Both the position numbers and the translations under genes were made by a program. Source: Geobacillus thermoleovorans (GTDB taxonomy: Bacteria; Bacillota; Bacilli; Bacillales; Anoxybacillaceae). Taken from it: DNA of 64,000 nt. The stretch lies in contig NZ_CP014335.1 of the NCBI RefSeq assembly GCF_001610955.1, positions 1,405,001 through 1,469,000 on the forward strand. Reading direction: 5' to 3'. The notes beneath the pieces were generated by a model. The model did no database searches. It was not told where the DNA came from and was given only the letters and a program-made list of their open reading frames with translations. Shown one piece after another: positions 40,710-49,297 of the stretch. Each line of letters begins with the position of its first letter. The stretch's first letter is position 1.

Positions 40710-42392
40710 ATGAAACCGCTTTATGAAGTCGATCCGAATTTGCTGGCGAATTTGAAACGGCATTTGGATGACGAATTGTATCGGTATGCGGAAGAAAAGC
40801 TCGCGTCGTTTTACGAATTTTGCTTGACGGACGTCGACCGCCGCGCCGTGCACACCGACCGCGAAGGGCAGCCGCGCCTCATCAAGTACGACCGGTTTGG
40901 GAACGACATTTCCGAAGTATGGGTAAACGAAGGATACGTGCAGACGGCAAAACAGACGTACGAAACGGGCATTGTCGGTTATGTGCACAAACCGATTCCC
41001 GAGCTTGGAAGAAAAGGAAACTACATGTATTCGTACGCCCAAGGGTACATTTTATCCCAAGCTGAGCCCGGGTTTTATTGTCCGGTGACGCTGACGATGG
41101 CAACCGCCTATGTGCTTGAACATTTCGCCGACGACGAGTTAAAAGCACGGTACTTGCCCCATGTCACTTCCACCGGTGAGGTCGAACTGTATGAAGGGGC
41201 GACGTTTTTAACCGAGCGCCAAGGCGGGTCGGACGTTGGCGCCAACGCGGTGCGTGCTGTGCCGTGCGGCGACCATTATAAACTATATGGGGAAAAATAT
41301 TTTGCCAGCAATGCCGGCCGCTGCGGCGTGGCGCTCGTATTGGCGCGCATCGACGGGAGCGGGCCGGGGACGAAAGGGCTGAGCTTGTTCCTTGTCCCGT
41401 GGCGCAAAGAAGATGGGACGTTAAACGGCATCTCGATTCGCCGCCTGAAAGATAAGTTAGGAGTGCGCGCCGTGCCGTCGGCCGAAGTCGTGTTTGACGG
41501 GGCCGAGGCGTATGTGGTCGGCGATCCGCGGAAAGGCTTCTACTATATGATGGAAGCGCTTAATCTCTCGCGCGTCTGCAATGCGGTTGCTTCCGTCGGC
41601 ATCATGAAGCGGGCGCTTGAAGAGGCGAAACAATACGCTGAGCGACGCACTGCCTTTGGCCATGTCTTGACGGATTACCCGATGGTGCGCGAGACGCTTG
41701 CCAATTTGACGGCGAGACAGGAAGTGGAAACGAGCGCCTGCTTTGACATGATCGCCTTGTTTGACCGCGTCATGGCCGCGCCGCATGAAGCGAGCGAGGC
41801 GGAGAAAGCATGGCTCAGGCTGCTGATTGCGCTCCTTAAGATGCGCACCGCCGAAGAGGCAATCGCGTTCAGCCATGAGGCGATTGAAATGCATGGAGGC
41901 AACGGGTATATTGAAGATTTTGTCACGCCACGCCTGTTGCGCGATGCGCAAGTGCTGACGGTTTGGGAGGGGACGGCGAACATTTTGGCGCTCGAGGTGC
42001 TGCGGTTGATGCGCAAATATCGCATCCACGAACGGTTTGCCGCCGAGATGCAGGAGCGCCTTGAGCGTTTGGCAGCTGACGTGAAGCCGCTCGCCCGCCC
42101 GGTCGAAGAAGGGCTTAAGGAATGGGGGGCAGCACTGGCGCGTCTTAACGGCCAGTCGGAAGAGGTCCAGACGTTCCACGCGAAAGCGATCGCCAATCGG
42201 ATGTGCGATCTGTATTTGAGCATCATCGCCCTTGAACGCGGGCAAGAAGACGAACGGAACAGGTTGATCGCTGAGCTGTTTTTGCGCCATGTTTGGGAGC
42301 GCGGGCTCGTCGATGAACGCATGACGTCGGTGCGCGAGTTTGACTTGATCGTCAGATGTAAAGGAGCGTCTGCGCCGCTCGCGCATTCGTAA
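40710..42392 (+). CDS. Acyl-CoA dehydrogenase, AidB-like
   Basis: 560 residues, longer than classical acyl-CoA dehydrogenases (about 380). The flavin-binding stretch is GATFLTERQGGSDVGANAVR, typical of the AidB group (LTEKxGGSD). Next come LKDKLGVRAVPSAEVVFDGA and the C-terminal QVLTVWEGTANILALEVLR. It oxidises an acyl-CoA to the enoyl-CoA using FAD; AidB itself has only weak isovaleryl-CoA activity and binds DNA. The linked ligase and MerR regulator favour a metabolic role. It closes the MerR-controlled operon. Confidence 0.9.
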   Translation: MKPLYEVDPNLLANLKRHLDDELYRYAEEKLASFYEFCLTDVDRRAVHTDREGQPRLIKYDRFGNDISEVWVNEGYVQTAKQTYETGIVGYVHKPIPELGRKGNYMYSYAQGYILSQAEPGFYCPVTLTMATAYVLEHFADDELKARYLPHVTSTGEVELYEGATFLTERQGGSDVGANAVRAVPCGDHYKLYGEKYFASNAGRCGVALVLARIDGSGPGTKGLSLFLVPWRKEDGTLNGISIRRLKDKLGVRAVPSAEVVFDGAEAYVVGDPRKGFYYMMEALNLSRVCNAVASVGIMKRALEEAKQYAERRTAFGHVLTDYPMVRETLANLTARQEVETSACFDMIALFDRVMAAPHEASEAEKAWLRLLIALLKMRTAEEAIAFSHEAIEMHGGNGYIEDFVTPRLLRDAQVLTVWEGTANILALEVLRLMRKYRIHERFAAEMQERLERLAADVKPLARPVEEGLKEWGAALARLNGQSEEVQTFHAKAIANRMCDLYLSIIALERGQEDERNRLIAELFLRHVWERGLVDERMTSVREFDLIVRCKGASAPLAHS

Positions 42393-42421
42393 GTTGGCGG
42401 CATGAAGCGGGCCATGGGCGA

Positions 42422-42457
42422 AAGGGATGTTCGTTTTTGGCGGACATCTCTTTTTTT
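42422..42457 (+). terminator. Terminator after the acyl-CoA dehydrogenase gene
   Basis: GGGATGTTCG pairs with CGGACATCTC (G-T pair and one mismatch), followed by seven T. Confidence 0.7.
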
Positions 42458-42514
42458 GACTGCCAAATGAGCAATTCAACAAGTAGGATGAAAGAAAGGA
42501 AGGGGAAAACGGAC

Positions 42515-43450
42515 ATGGAAGTGGTGCGCACGCCGCGCCGGACAAAACGGCGCGTTTGGATTTCTGCGGCCATTGGCGTTGTCATTTTGGGGTTGCTCGC
42601 CTGCGTCGGTTTGTCCGTTTATGTCGGCTGGCAGCTGACGCATAAACCGCGCGAGCCGGTTACCATGACGCCGAAAGACTATGGCATGGCGTATGAAAGT
42701 GCGACATTTACAAGCAAAGATGGGAAAACGGCGCTCGAAGGCTGGATCATTCCGCCTAAAGGAGCGGCGAAGATGACGGTCATTTTTGCCCATGGGTATG
42801 CCGGCAACCGGATTCAGAAAAACGTGCCGTTTTTGCCGCTCGCCAAGCGGCTTGTTGACGACGGGTACCGCGTCATCTTGTTTGATTTTCGCGCGAGCGG
42901 CGAGTCGGGAGGCGATATGATTACGATCGGCGTCAAAGAGAAAGACGATCTGCTTGGCGTCATCGATTACGCGAAGCGGCACTATCGCGAGCCAGTCGCC
43001 TTATACGGCGTTTCAATGGGGGCGGCGACATCGATTTTGGCGGCGGCAGAAGACAGCGATGTTCGCGGGGTGATTGCGGACAGCCCGTTTAGCGACCTCG
43101 AATCGTATTTGCGCGCCAATATGCCGGTATGGACGCACTTGCCCGATGTGCCGTTTACGTATTTGATTTTAGCGATCGTCCCGGCGCTTGCGGATTTGGA
43201 TTTGGGTGTGTCTTCGCCCATCCATGCGGTCGATCGTGTCGCGCCGAGGCCGATTTTGTTCATCCACAGCAAAGACGACCGTTCGATTCCATACAAAGAA
43301 AGTGTGAAGTTGTACAACACCCATCCGCATGCGTTTCAACTATGGCTGACGGACAAAGCGGATCATGTGAAAAGTTTTTCTCTCTACAGCGATGAGTATG
43401 TAGAAAGAGTGTCGGCGTTTTTGCGCTCATTGGTAAAAACTTCTTCGTAA
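42515..43450 (+). CDS. Membrane-anchored alpha/beta hydrolase
   Basis: 311 residues. A basic N-terminus and one helix (VWISAAIGVVILGLLACVG) anchor the protein. The hydrolase core has HGYAGNRIQKN (oxyanion loop), nucleophile in LYGVSMGAATSIL, acid in HSKDDRSIPYKES and His in KADHVKSFSLY. This is the YqkD / BEM46-like group of esterases or peptidases with unknown substrates. Start ATG 42515 follows GGAAGGGG at about 10 bases. The catalytic domain would face outward. A terminator-like repeat follows near 43452-43480. Confidence 0.85.
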   Translation: MEVVRTPRRTKRRVWISAAIGVVILGLLACVGLSVYVGWQLTHKPREPVTMTPKDYGMAYESATFTSKDGKTALEGWIIPPKGAAKMTVIFAHGYAGNRIQKNVPFLPLAKRLVDDGYRVILFDFRASGESGGDMITIGVKEKDDLLGVIDYAKRHYREPVALYGVSMGAATSILAAAEDSDVRGVIADSPFSDLESYLRANMPVWTHLPDVPFTYLILAIVPALADLDLGVSSPIHAVDRVAPRPILFIHSKDDRSIPYKESVKLYNTHPHAFQLWLTDKADHVKSFSLYSDEYVERVSAFLRSLVKTSS

Positions 43451-43451
43451 G

Positions 43452-43483
43452 GCGGCTGCGATTCGTGTTCGGCCGCTTTTTGT
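43452..43483 (+). terminator. Terminator after the anchored hydrolase gene
   Basis: GGCGGCTG and CGGCCGCT flank a loop, followed by TTTTT; the stem has one bulge. Confidence 0.6.
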
Positions 43484-43545
43484 ATTATAATGGAAGAAAT
43501 AGAGAATGAAGATGGCATTGATCAACGAATCGAGGAGTGAATGCC

Positions 43546-44229
43546 ATGTGCGGTCGGTTTACGTTGACAGTTGATTTGGAAACATTGCGGGCGTTGTTTC
43601 GTTTCCGTTATCAAGGTTCGCTTGCGCCTCGGTTCAACATCGCCCCGAGCCAGGAGGTGTTGACGGTCATTGTGGAAGAAGGGGAGCGAATCGGCAAAAT
43701 GATGCGCTGGGGGCTTGTGCCGTTTTGGGCGAAAGATGATCGCATCGGTGTCAAAATGATCAACGCCCGGGCGGAAACAGTCGATGAGAAGGCGAGTTTT
43801 CGCCATGCGTTCAAGCGGCGGCGCTGTTTGATTTTAGCCGATGGATTTTATGAGTGGAAAAAAGAGGGATCGAAAAAAGTGCCGTATCGGTTTACGCTTG
43901 CAACGGATGCGCCGTTTGGGTTTGCCGGTCTGTGGGAGCGCTGGGAGGGAGCGAGCGGGCCGCTTGAGACGTGCACGATCATGACGACGAGGGCGAACGA
44001 GCTCATCGCCCCCATTCACGATCGGATGCCGGTCATATTGCCTCCCGAGCAGCATGAAGACTGGCTGGATCCGCGTTTAGACGACAGCGAGTATTTGAAA
44101 TCGTTGCTGCGTCCGTATCCGAGCAGCGAGATGCGCATGTACGAAGTGGCGCCGCTGGTCAACTCGCCGAAAAACGACGTGATCGCCTGCATCGAGCCGG
44201 TCGACAGCCGGTCAATGGAGGGAACGTGA
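43546..44229 (+). CDS. SRAP protein (YedK/HMCES, abasic-site crosslinker)
   Basis: 227 residues. The protein must begin Met-Cys because Cys2 is the nucleophile that crosslinks to abasic sites in single-stranded DNA; ATG 43546 gives MCGRFTLTVD, with CGAGGAGTGA upstream. Further SRAP landmarks are RFNIAPSQEV, RWGLVPFWAKD, INARAETVDEK, ADGFYEWKK and PIHDRMPVIL with the active-site His. It shields abasic sites during replication. A DCC-family gene overlaps its stop by one base. Confidence 0.93.
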   Translation: MCGRFTLTVDLETLRALFRFRYQGSLAPRFNIAPSQEVLTVIVEEGERIGKMMRWGLVPFWAKDDRIGVKMINARAETVDEKASFRHAFKRRRCLILADGFYEWKKEGSKKVPYRFTLATDAPFGFAGLWERWEGASGPLETCTIMTTRANELIAPIHDRMPVILPPEQHEDWLDPRLDDSEYLKSLLRPYPSSEMRMYEVAPLVNSPKNDVIACIEPVDSRSMEGT

Positions 44230-44636
44230 TGCATCCTGTCATCTTATTTGATGGCGATTGCCTGTTTTGCCATGCGAGCGCACACTGGATCGCCGCCCGC
44301 GACCGCCAGGTGGTGTTCCGCTTTGCGGCGCAACAGAGCGCCGTTGGTCAAGCATTGTTAGCCAAGCAGGAGATGTCAGCGGGAGACAGCGTCGTCCTCA
44401 TCGAGAACGGGTGCTGTTATGTAAAATCTGATGCTGTCCTGCGCATCGGACGTCGTCTTGCTTGGCCTTGGAATTGGCTGGCAGCGTCTGGATTTCTCAT
44501 CCCTCGGCTGTTGCGCGATCATATATATGACACGGTCGCCAACCATCGGCATCGTCTCACTCTGAAGCGCGATCATTGTCAGCTGCCGCCGCCTGAGCTG
44601 CGATCCCGCTTTCTTGATGAATGGCCGCTGTGGTGA
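44229..44636 (+). CDS. DCC family protein (DUF393, thiol-disulfide oxidoreductase-like)
   Basis: 135 residues. The family motif D-x-x-C-x-x-C appears at the start as ILFDGDCLFCHASAHW, and the rest (RFAAQQSAVGQALL, VKSDAVLRIGRRLAWPWN, HRHRLTLKRDHCQLP) follows the DUF393 plan. The thioredoxin-like fold suggests redox chemistry, but no physiological substrate is known. ATG 44229 shares one base with the stop of the SRAP gene, so the two are co-transcribed. Confidence 0.9.
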   Translation: MHPVILFDGDCLFCHASAHWIAARDRQVVFRFAAQQSAVGQALLAKQEMSAGDSVVLIENGCCYVKSDAVLRIGRRLAWPWNWLAASGFLIPRLLRDHIYDTVANHRHRLTLKRDHCQLPPPELRSRFLDEWPLW

Positions 44637-44699
44637 AGAAGGAAAATACGCCCGTTTGTCGTATTGAAAAGGGAAAGAAACGTGGGAGGGGAAATGGAT

Positions 44700-45098
44700 A
44701 TGGCAAACGGAACAACACGGTGGCTTGATGAATGCACGCCTCGGGCGCTTGAGCGTTTTGCCGATGAATTGATCGCTATGGCCGAGCAAAGGGAGAACGA
44801 GGATCGGCGCCGGTTTTACGAAGGGATGGCGGTGGCGGCGAAACTCATCGCGCTCCGTTGGGAAGGAAAATGTGCCTATATTGATGATCATTTGCTTGAT
44901 AACGTATACGAGGCGTTGGCTGTCTTCTCATTGGAAAAACTTGAGGAAACGCTGGCCTTGGAGGCAGAAGAGGCGCATGGCGGCGGCCGCTGCTCGTTTT
45001 GTCTCAAAGAAAAACCAAGGCTGGCCAAAGGTCCGCTGGCGGCAATTTGCGACGATTGCCTGCAGTTTGGGCTGCAAGTGATCGCCAAGCAGCCGTAA
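44700..45098 (+). CDS. Protein with C-terminal ClpX-type zinc finger
   Basis: 132 residues. The N-terminal 95 are helical and acidic (TPRALERFADELIAMAEQRE, LDNVYEALAVFSLEKLEETL). The C-terminus is GRCSFCLKEKPRLAKGPLAA, then ICDDCLQFGLQVI: two CxxC pairs spaced as in the zinc-binding domain of ClpX (C4 type). There is no AAA+ ATPase domain. In ClpX this finger forms dimers and binds substrates and adaptors, so the protein could be an adaptor or a finger borrowed for another use. Start ATG 44700 lies 8 bases after GGAGGGG; ATG 44694 is too close to it. Confidence 0.75.
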   Translation: MANGTTRWLDECTPRALERFADELIAMAEQRENEDRRRFYEGMAVAAKLIALRWEGKCAYIDDHLLDNVYEALAVFSLEKLEETLALEAEEAHGGGRCSFCLKEKPRLAKGPLAAICDDCLQFGLQVIAKQP

Positions 45099-45438
45099 TC
45101 GAGGCGGCGGTCATCGTGAAGGCGATGGCCGTCGTTTTTCTGCATAGCGGATAAGCGGGTAGGACAAGGCGAGCAACACGGCGATAAAGGGATGACGCCG
45201 CTCCAATGAAAATGCGCCTAGACGCAGCCGCCGGCTGTTCCGGCAAGGCTTCCCTAAATCATACATTGATGATGGGAAGGCGCGGCAGGGAATGCCAAAC
45301 GTTTCATGAACGCTCCATGAAGACCGTTCCATCGGACATCGTGGTTCGTTCTCAAAGCCTGATTCTCCCATGGCCAACATGTGCAAAAGATGGAGCGCCA
45401 AAGGGGACGAAGGCCAAAAGAAGAGAGGAGGAAGGAGA
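45099..45438. other. Intergenic stretch with terminator, no supportable gene
   Basis: After the terminator at 45106-45139 there are 300 bases with no start-plus-ribosome-site frame on the plus strand. A minus-strand frame ends RRHPFIAVLLALSYPLIRYAEKRR shown only in part here as HPFIAVLLALSYPLIRYAEK; it looks like a membrane helix tail but lacks a proper beginning. Confidence 0.4.
45106..45139 (+). terminator. Terminator after the zinc-finger gene
   Basis: GGCGGTCATCG pairs with CGATGGCCGTC (two G-T pairs) around a six-base loop, followed by GTTTTT. Confidence 0.85.
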
Positions 45439-46959
45439 ATGATTCCGGTCGTAACATCTGATGAAATGTACGCCATCGACCGAGAAGTGACGGAGCGGAT
45501 CGGCATCAGCGCTGATTCGTTGATGGAAAACGCAGGGCAGGCGCTGTTTCGGGTGCTGAAAGGGCGGATTCCGCGCGCTGATAGGGTGGCGGTGCTTGCC
45601 GGGGCGGGCAACAACGGCGGGGATGGGTTTGTCGTTGCCCGTATGTTGAAAAGCTGCGGCTACGAAACCGATGTATGGCTCATTCCACCAAAGGAAAAGG
45701 TGAAAGGAGCGGCGCGCACCGCGCTTGAGGTGTACGAGCGGTCCGGGTATTCGTGGATTCCGTATGAAGGGAATGAACAAGAGTTTGCGATGCGTGCGCC
45801 GCACTACGACGTGATCATTGATGCGCTCCTTGGCATCGGCGTGAAAGGCGAGGTTCGCTCTCCGTATCAAGAAATCATTGAACAACTGAACCGCTCGCGG
45901 GCTGTTGTGTATGCAATCGATGTGCCAAGCGGGGTGCCGGCGGATGGCGGTGATGTCGCCGCGGCCGTTCGCGCGGATATGACGCTCACCATTCAATGCC
46001 CGAAGCTTGGGGCGTACACATTCCCAGCGGCCGATTATTACGGGGAACTCGCTGTTGTAGATATCGGCATTCCGCCGCTCGTGGTCAAAACGAATGCAGC
46101 CCGTCGGTTCGTGTGGGAGCGAAGCGATGTCATGCGGACGATGCCAAAGCGGAGGCGGTCCTCGCATAAAGGAACGTATGGCAAACTGCTTGTAGTCGGC
46201 GGATCGAAAGCTATGGCAGGAGCAGTGACGCTCGCCGCCAAGGCAGCGCTGCGAAGCGGGGCCGGACTTGTGACCATGGCTGTTCCAGAAACAGTGTACG
46301 AAGCGGTTGCCAATCGGATGCCCGAGGCGATGTGCAGGCCATGGCCGGCCGAAGGGGGAGCGTTTGCCGGCGCGGCCGATTGGAACGGGCTGGATGTCGA
46401 TGCGCTCGCCGTTGGTCCAGGCATGGGGAGAACGGAAGGGGTGCGCCGTCTTGTTGGGGAGTTGGTGCGAAAGCCGGTGCCCCTTATCCTCGATGCCGAT
46501 GCCCTATTTTTCTGGGATGATTACGCCGAACAGGTGCGCCGCCGAAGCGCGCCGACGGTGATCACCCCGCATCCGGGGGAAATGGCGCGCATCGTCCGTC
46601 GCTCCATTCGCGAGGTCGAGCACGACCGCTTTGGGTTATCCAAGCGGTTGGCGATGGAATATGGCGTGTATGTCGTGTTGAAAGGGCCGTATACGATTGT
46701 TACGGCGCCGGATGGATCGCAATATGTCAACACGACCGGCAACCCGGCTTTGGCGAAAGGCGGCAGCGGTGACGTGTTGACGGGCATCGTGGCGGCGTTT
46801 TTGTTGCAGCACGAGGCGGTGCAGCCTGCGGTGAGCAATGCGGCGTTCGTGCATGGAAAGGCTGCTGATTGGCTTGTTCAACACGGTCATTCGCCTTGGG
46901 ATGTATTGGCGTCGGACGTTGTGGAGGCCTTGCCGGCTGTGCTCGCTTCGCTGGCGTGA
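45439..46959 (+). CDS. nnr: Bifunctional NAD(P)H-hydrate epimerase / ADP-dependent dehydratase
   Basis: 506 residues. The N-terminal YjeF_N epimerase domain has LAGAGNNGGDGFVVARML and VYAIDVPSGVPADGG. The C-terminal ribokinase-like YjeF_C dehydratase has HKGTYGKLLVVGGSKAMAGA, VGPGMGRTEG, ITPHPGEMARI and the ADP site NPALAKGGSGDVLTGI. Together they repair the damaged hydrated cofactors NADHX and NADPHX, first epimerising and then dehydrating with ADP. Start ATG 45439 follows GGAGGAAGGAG. It is a single-gene unit ending in a strong terminator. Confidence 0.95.
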   Translation: MIPVVTSDEMYAIDREVTERIGISADSLMENAGQALFRVLKGRIPRADRVAVLAGAGNNGGDGFVVARMLKSCGYETDVWLIPPKEKVKGAARTALEVYERSGYSWIPYEGNEQEFAMRAPHYDVIIDALLGIGVKGEVRSPYQEIIEQLNRSRAVVYAIDVPSGVPADGGDVAAAVRADMTLTIQCPKLGAYTFPAADYYGELAVVDIGIPPLVVKTNAARRFVWERSDVMRTMPKRRRSSHKGTYGKLLVVGGSKAMAGAVTLAAKAALRSGAGLVTMAVPETVYEAVANRMPEAMCRPWPAEGGAFAGAADWNGLDVDALAVGPGMGRTEGVRRLVGELVRKPVPLILDADALFFWDDYAEQVRRRSAPTVITPHPGEMARIVRRSIREVEHDRFGLSKRLAMEYGVYVVLKGPYTIVTAPDGSQYVNTTGNPALAKGGSGDVLTGIVAAFLLQHEAVQPAVSNAAFVHGKAADWLVQHGHSPWDVLASDVVEALPAVLASLA

Positions 46960-46993
46960 TCAACCGGTCCATTGAAAGGGGCGCTGGGGGATG

Positions 46994-47038
46994 AAAACGA
47001 TCCAGCTGGCTTGCGAATAACCGGCTGGCGTTTTCTTT
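46994..47038 (+). terminator. Terminator of nnr
   Basis: AAAACG and CCAGC on the left pair with GGCTGG and CGTTTT on the right, followed by CTTTCT. Confidence 0.75.
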
Positions 47039-47292
47039 CTCCCAGCCTTCTGCGCATAAGGCATGTGGTTCGGGCGCAAACTTTACCGCTGAGGCCGTAT
47101 TTGCGGCTGCAGCTGTAATCGTTGGTTTATCAGCCGACAATCTTCCACTGATCGCTGGGCTGCGCCCTTCACGCGCTTGAAGCGGGAGTCTTCTTTCGAA
47201 ACGATGATCAACGTTGCGGAAAGGCGGAAGTTCCATTTTTGGACAAACATGGATATCATGAATGTAGAAATAGAAGAAGGGAGATGGGAGTC
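47039..47292. other. Intergenic remnant before the GNAT gene
   Basis: One plus-strand frame without a start reads SGANFTAEAVFAAAAVIVGL and then SADNLPLIAGLRPSRA before a stop. It looks protein-like (small residues, hydrophobic helix) but I cannot match it to a family. It may be the tail of a lost gene. The last 20 bases carry the ribosome site of the next gene. Confidence 0.35.
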
Positions 47293-47727
47293 ATGCCGCA
47301 ATTTGTTTGGCTCGAGACGGAGGAGGAAGTAAGAAGCGCTTTTCCGGTCATGCGGGAGCTGCGCACTCATTTGGATGAAGAAACGTATGTCGCGCTTGTG
47401 CGTGAAGCGCAAGAAAAAGAAGGGTATAAGCTTGCGGCGTTATATGATCAGGACAAAATGGTTGCCGTTGTCGGATTCATGCCGATGATCACGCTCTATA
47501 ACGGCCGTTTTATTTGGGTTTGCGATTTGGTCACGACATCAGCCGAACGTTCGAAAGGGTATGGAAAAGCGTTGCTGTCGCATGTGCACGAATGGGCGAA
47601 GGAGCACGGCTACGGGATTGTCTCGCTGTCATCCGGCCTGCAACGGGTTGACGCCCATCGCTTCTATGAGGAAAAAATGGAATATCAAAAAGTGAGTTAT
47701 GTGTTTTTGAAACGCTTATCGATTTGA
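47293..47727 (+). CDS. GNAT family N-acetyltransferase
   Basis: 144 residues. The acetyl-CoA motif is DLVTTSAERSKGYGKALLSH (R-x-x-G-x-G), followed by SLSSGLQRVDAHRFYEEKME. The order matches compact GNAT enzymes of the YhhY/PA4794 size class; the acceptor is unknown. ATG 47293 is favoured because AAGGGAG lies 9 bases before it; ATG 47284 abuts the site. It stands alone. Confidence 0.85.
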   Translation: MPQFVWLETEEEVRSAFPVMRELRTHLDEETYVALVREAQEKEGYKLAALYDQDKMVAVVGFMPMITLYNGRFIWVCDLVTTSAERSKGYGKALLSHVHEWAKEHGYGIVSLSSGLQRVDAHRFYEEKMEYQKVSYVFLKRLSI

Positions 47728-47826
47728 ATCCGACGGCGTCCGTTCAGCGGGCGCTTTTCATTTTGTGGTAGAAAGTTGTTCCACTTTTCATTATAATAAA
47801 AAATATATAACTCGTATTTTGGAATT

Positions 47827-47840
47827 AATATTCTGATATT
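47827..47840. promoter_or_regulatory. Possible IclR-type operator upstream of iclR-pxpBCA
   Basis: AATATTCTGATATT has symmetric ends (AATAT and ATATT) around TCTG and ends 18 bases before the start. GAATTAATATTC overlaps it. IclR-family regulators often bind AT-rich palindromes close to their own start. The match is short, so confidence is low. Confidence 0.3.
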
Positions 47841-47858
47841 CGGAACAGAGGGACAATG

Positions 47859-48608
47859 ATGAATAAAACGGTCTTAAAAACAAAAGAACTGCTTGATTTG
47901 TTTCTCGATTGCGAACGGTTGACGCTGCCGGAAATGGTCGAGCGGCTTCGGATGCCCAAAACGTCGGTGTACCGGATGGCGCAGTCGCTTGTTGTCCTTG
48001 GTTTTTTGCAAAAACGAGGCGATTACTATGAGCTCGGTTTAGCCTTCTTGACGTTTGGCGCGCTCGTCGCCGAGCGGCTCGATATTCGCCGGGCGGCGCT
48101 GCCGGTGATGAAGCGGCTGAAAGAGGAGACGAACGAAGCGGTGAATCTTGTCATTCGCGACGGCGATGAGGCGCTGTATATTGAAAAAGTCGAGACGTCC
48201 GAGCCGGTGCGCGTCTATACGAAAGTCGGGCGGCGCGCCCCTCTGTATGCCGGGGCGTGCCCTCGTGTCTTGCTCGCGTTTATGGACAAGGCGGATCGGG
48301 AACGTTATTTAGAACAAGTCGAGCTTGTCAAAATCGCCAAACATACGGTGACCGACAAAGAAGCGCTGCGCCGGTTGTTGGAAGAAGACCGGGACCGCGG
48401 CTATACGGTCAGCTATTCTGAGCTGGAAAACTATTCGGCCGCCGTTGCGGTGCCGATTTTCAACCATGAAGGCGCGGCGGTTGCCGGGCTGAGCGTTGCC
48501 GGGCCGGAACAGCGCTTTTCGCCAGATGATGTGGCGCGCATCGTTCCGCGATTGAAGCAGGCGGCGATGGACATTTCGCGCGAACTCGGCTTTCGGGGGA
48601 AGGGATGA
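47859..48608 (+). CDS. IclR family regulator (KipR-like) of the 5-oxoprolinase operon
   Basis: 249 residues. The N-terminal helix-turn-helix is LTLPEMVERLRMPKTSVYRM. The effector domain contains VGRRAPLYAGACPRVLLAFM and SYSELENYSAAVAVPIFNHE, typical of IclR proteins. In B. subtilis the pxpBC (kipIA) genes are followed by the IclR-type regulator KipR; here the regulator gene precedes pxpBCA and overlaps pxpB by 4 bases. It probably represses the operon until a pyroglutamate-related signal appears. ATG 47859 is set by AGAGGGA 5 bases upstream; ATG 47856 is also possible. Confidence 0.88.
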   Translation: MNKTVLKTKELLDLFLDCERLTLPEMVERLRMPKTSVYRMAQSLVVLGFLQKRGDYYELGLAFLTFGALVAERLDIRRAALPVMKRLKEETNEAVNLVIRDGDEALYIEKVETSEPVRVYTKVGRRAPLYAGACPRVLLAFMDKADRERYLEQVELVKIAKHTVTDKEALRRLLEEDRDRGYTVSYSELENYSAAVAVPIFNHEGAAVAGLSVAGPEQRFSPDDVARIVPRLKQAAMDISRELGFRGKG

Positions 48609-49297
48609 CGGTGGAGTATACGTTGTTTCCATTATGCGAATATGCGGTGACGGTTCGGTTTTCAGACCGCATTGACGAGGACGTGAATGATATCGTCCAC
48701 CAAACGGCCGCCCGGCTTCAGGCCGAGCGAAAAGAAGGCATCGAGGAGATCGTGCCGGCGTTTTCGTCACTCACCATCTACTATGATCCATTGGTGATCG
48801 ATTACATCGGCATAGGCGCATGGCTAAGGAAAAACATCAGGCGGTCTGAACAAGCGGTGCGGCGTTCGGCGCGGACGGTCGTCATTCCCGTCTGTTACGG
48901 CGGCGAATTCGGTCCGGATTTGCCGGATGTCGCTCGTTTCCATGGGATGACAGAAGACGAAGTGATAGCGCTCCATTCGGCCGGACGCTACCGAGTTTAT
49001 ATGATCGGCTTTTCTCCTGGATTTGCCTATTTAGGAGGGCTGTCGCCGCGCTTGGCGACGCCAAGGCGGTCGGTGCCGCGCACAAAAGTGCCTGCCGGTT
49101 CGGTCGGCATCGCCGGCGGACAGACGGGCGTCTACCCGCTTGCGACGCCGGGCGGCTGGCAACTGATCGGTCGAACGCCGCTGAAGCTGTTTGACCCGCA
49201 CCGAGAGAAGCCAAGTTTGCTTGCGGCTGGCGATATCGTCGCGTTTCAGCCGATTGGGGCTGATGAATTTGCACGTTGGAGCGAGGAACATGATTGA
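48605..49297 (+). CDS. pxpB: 5-oxoprolinase subunit PxpB
   Basis: 230 residues of the KipI / carboxyltransferase subunit C-D N-terminal family. Landmarks are FPLCEYAVTVRFSDRIDEDV, IPVCYGGEFGPDLPDVA, MIGFSPGFAYLGGLSPRLAT and AGSVGIAGGQTGVYPLATPG. With PxpA and PxpC it cleaves 5-oxoproline (pyroglutamate) to glutamate using ATP. The start overlaps the regulator stop (ATGA); GTG 48611 would fit the ribosome site slightly better. It overlaps pxpC by 8 bases. Confidence 0.93.
   Translation: MTVEYTLFPLCEYAVTVRFSDRIDEDVNDIVHQTAARLQAERKEGIEEIVPAFSSLTIYYDPLVIDYIGIGAWLRKNIRRSEQAVRRSARTVVIPVCYGGEFGPDLPDVARFHGMTEDEVIALHSAGRYRVYMIGFSPGFAYLGGLSPRLATPRRSVPRTKVPAGSVGIAGGQTGVYPLATPGGWQLIGRTPLKLFDPHREKPSLLAAGDIVAFQPIGADEFARWSEEHD

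Noticed and set aside
41457-42545. A 362-codon minus-strand open frame opposite the acyl-CoA dehydrogenase gene
   Set aside because: It is the complement of a convincing gene with full family motifs; long antisense frames are expected at high GC. No ribosome site and no protein family was recognised.
45140-45300. Minus-strand membrane-protein tail
   Set aside because: The hydrophobic stretch lacks a start, a ribosome site and a recognisable remainder.
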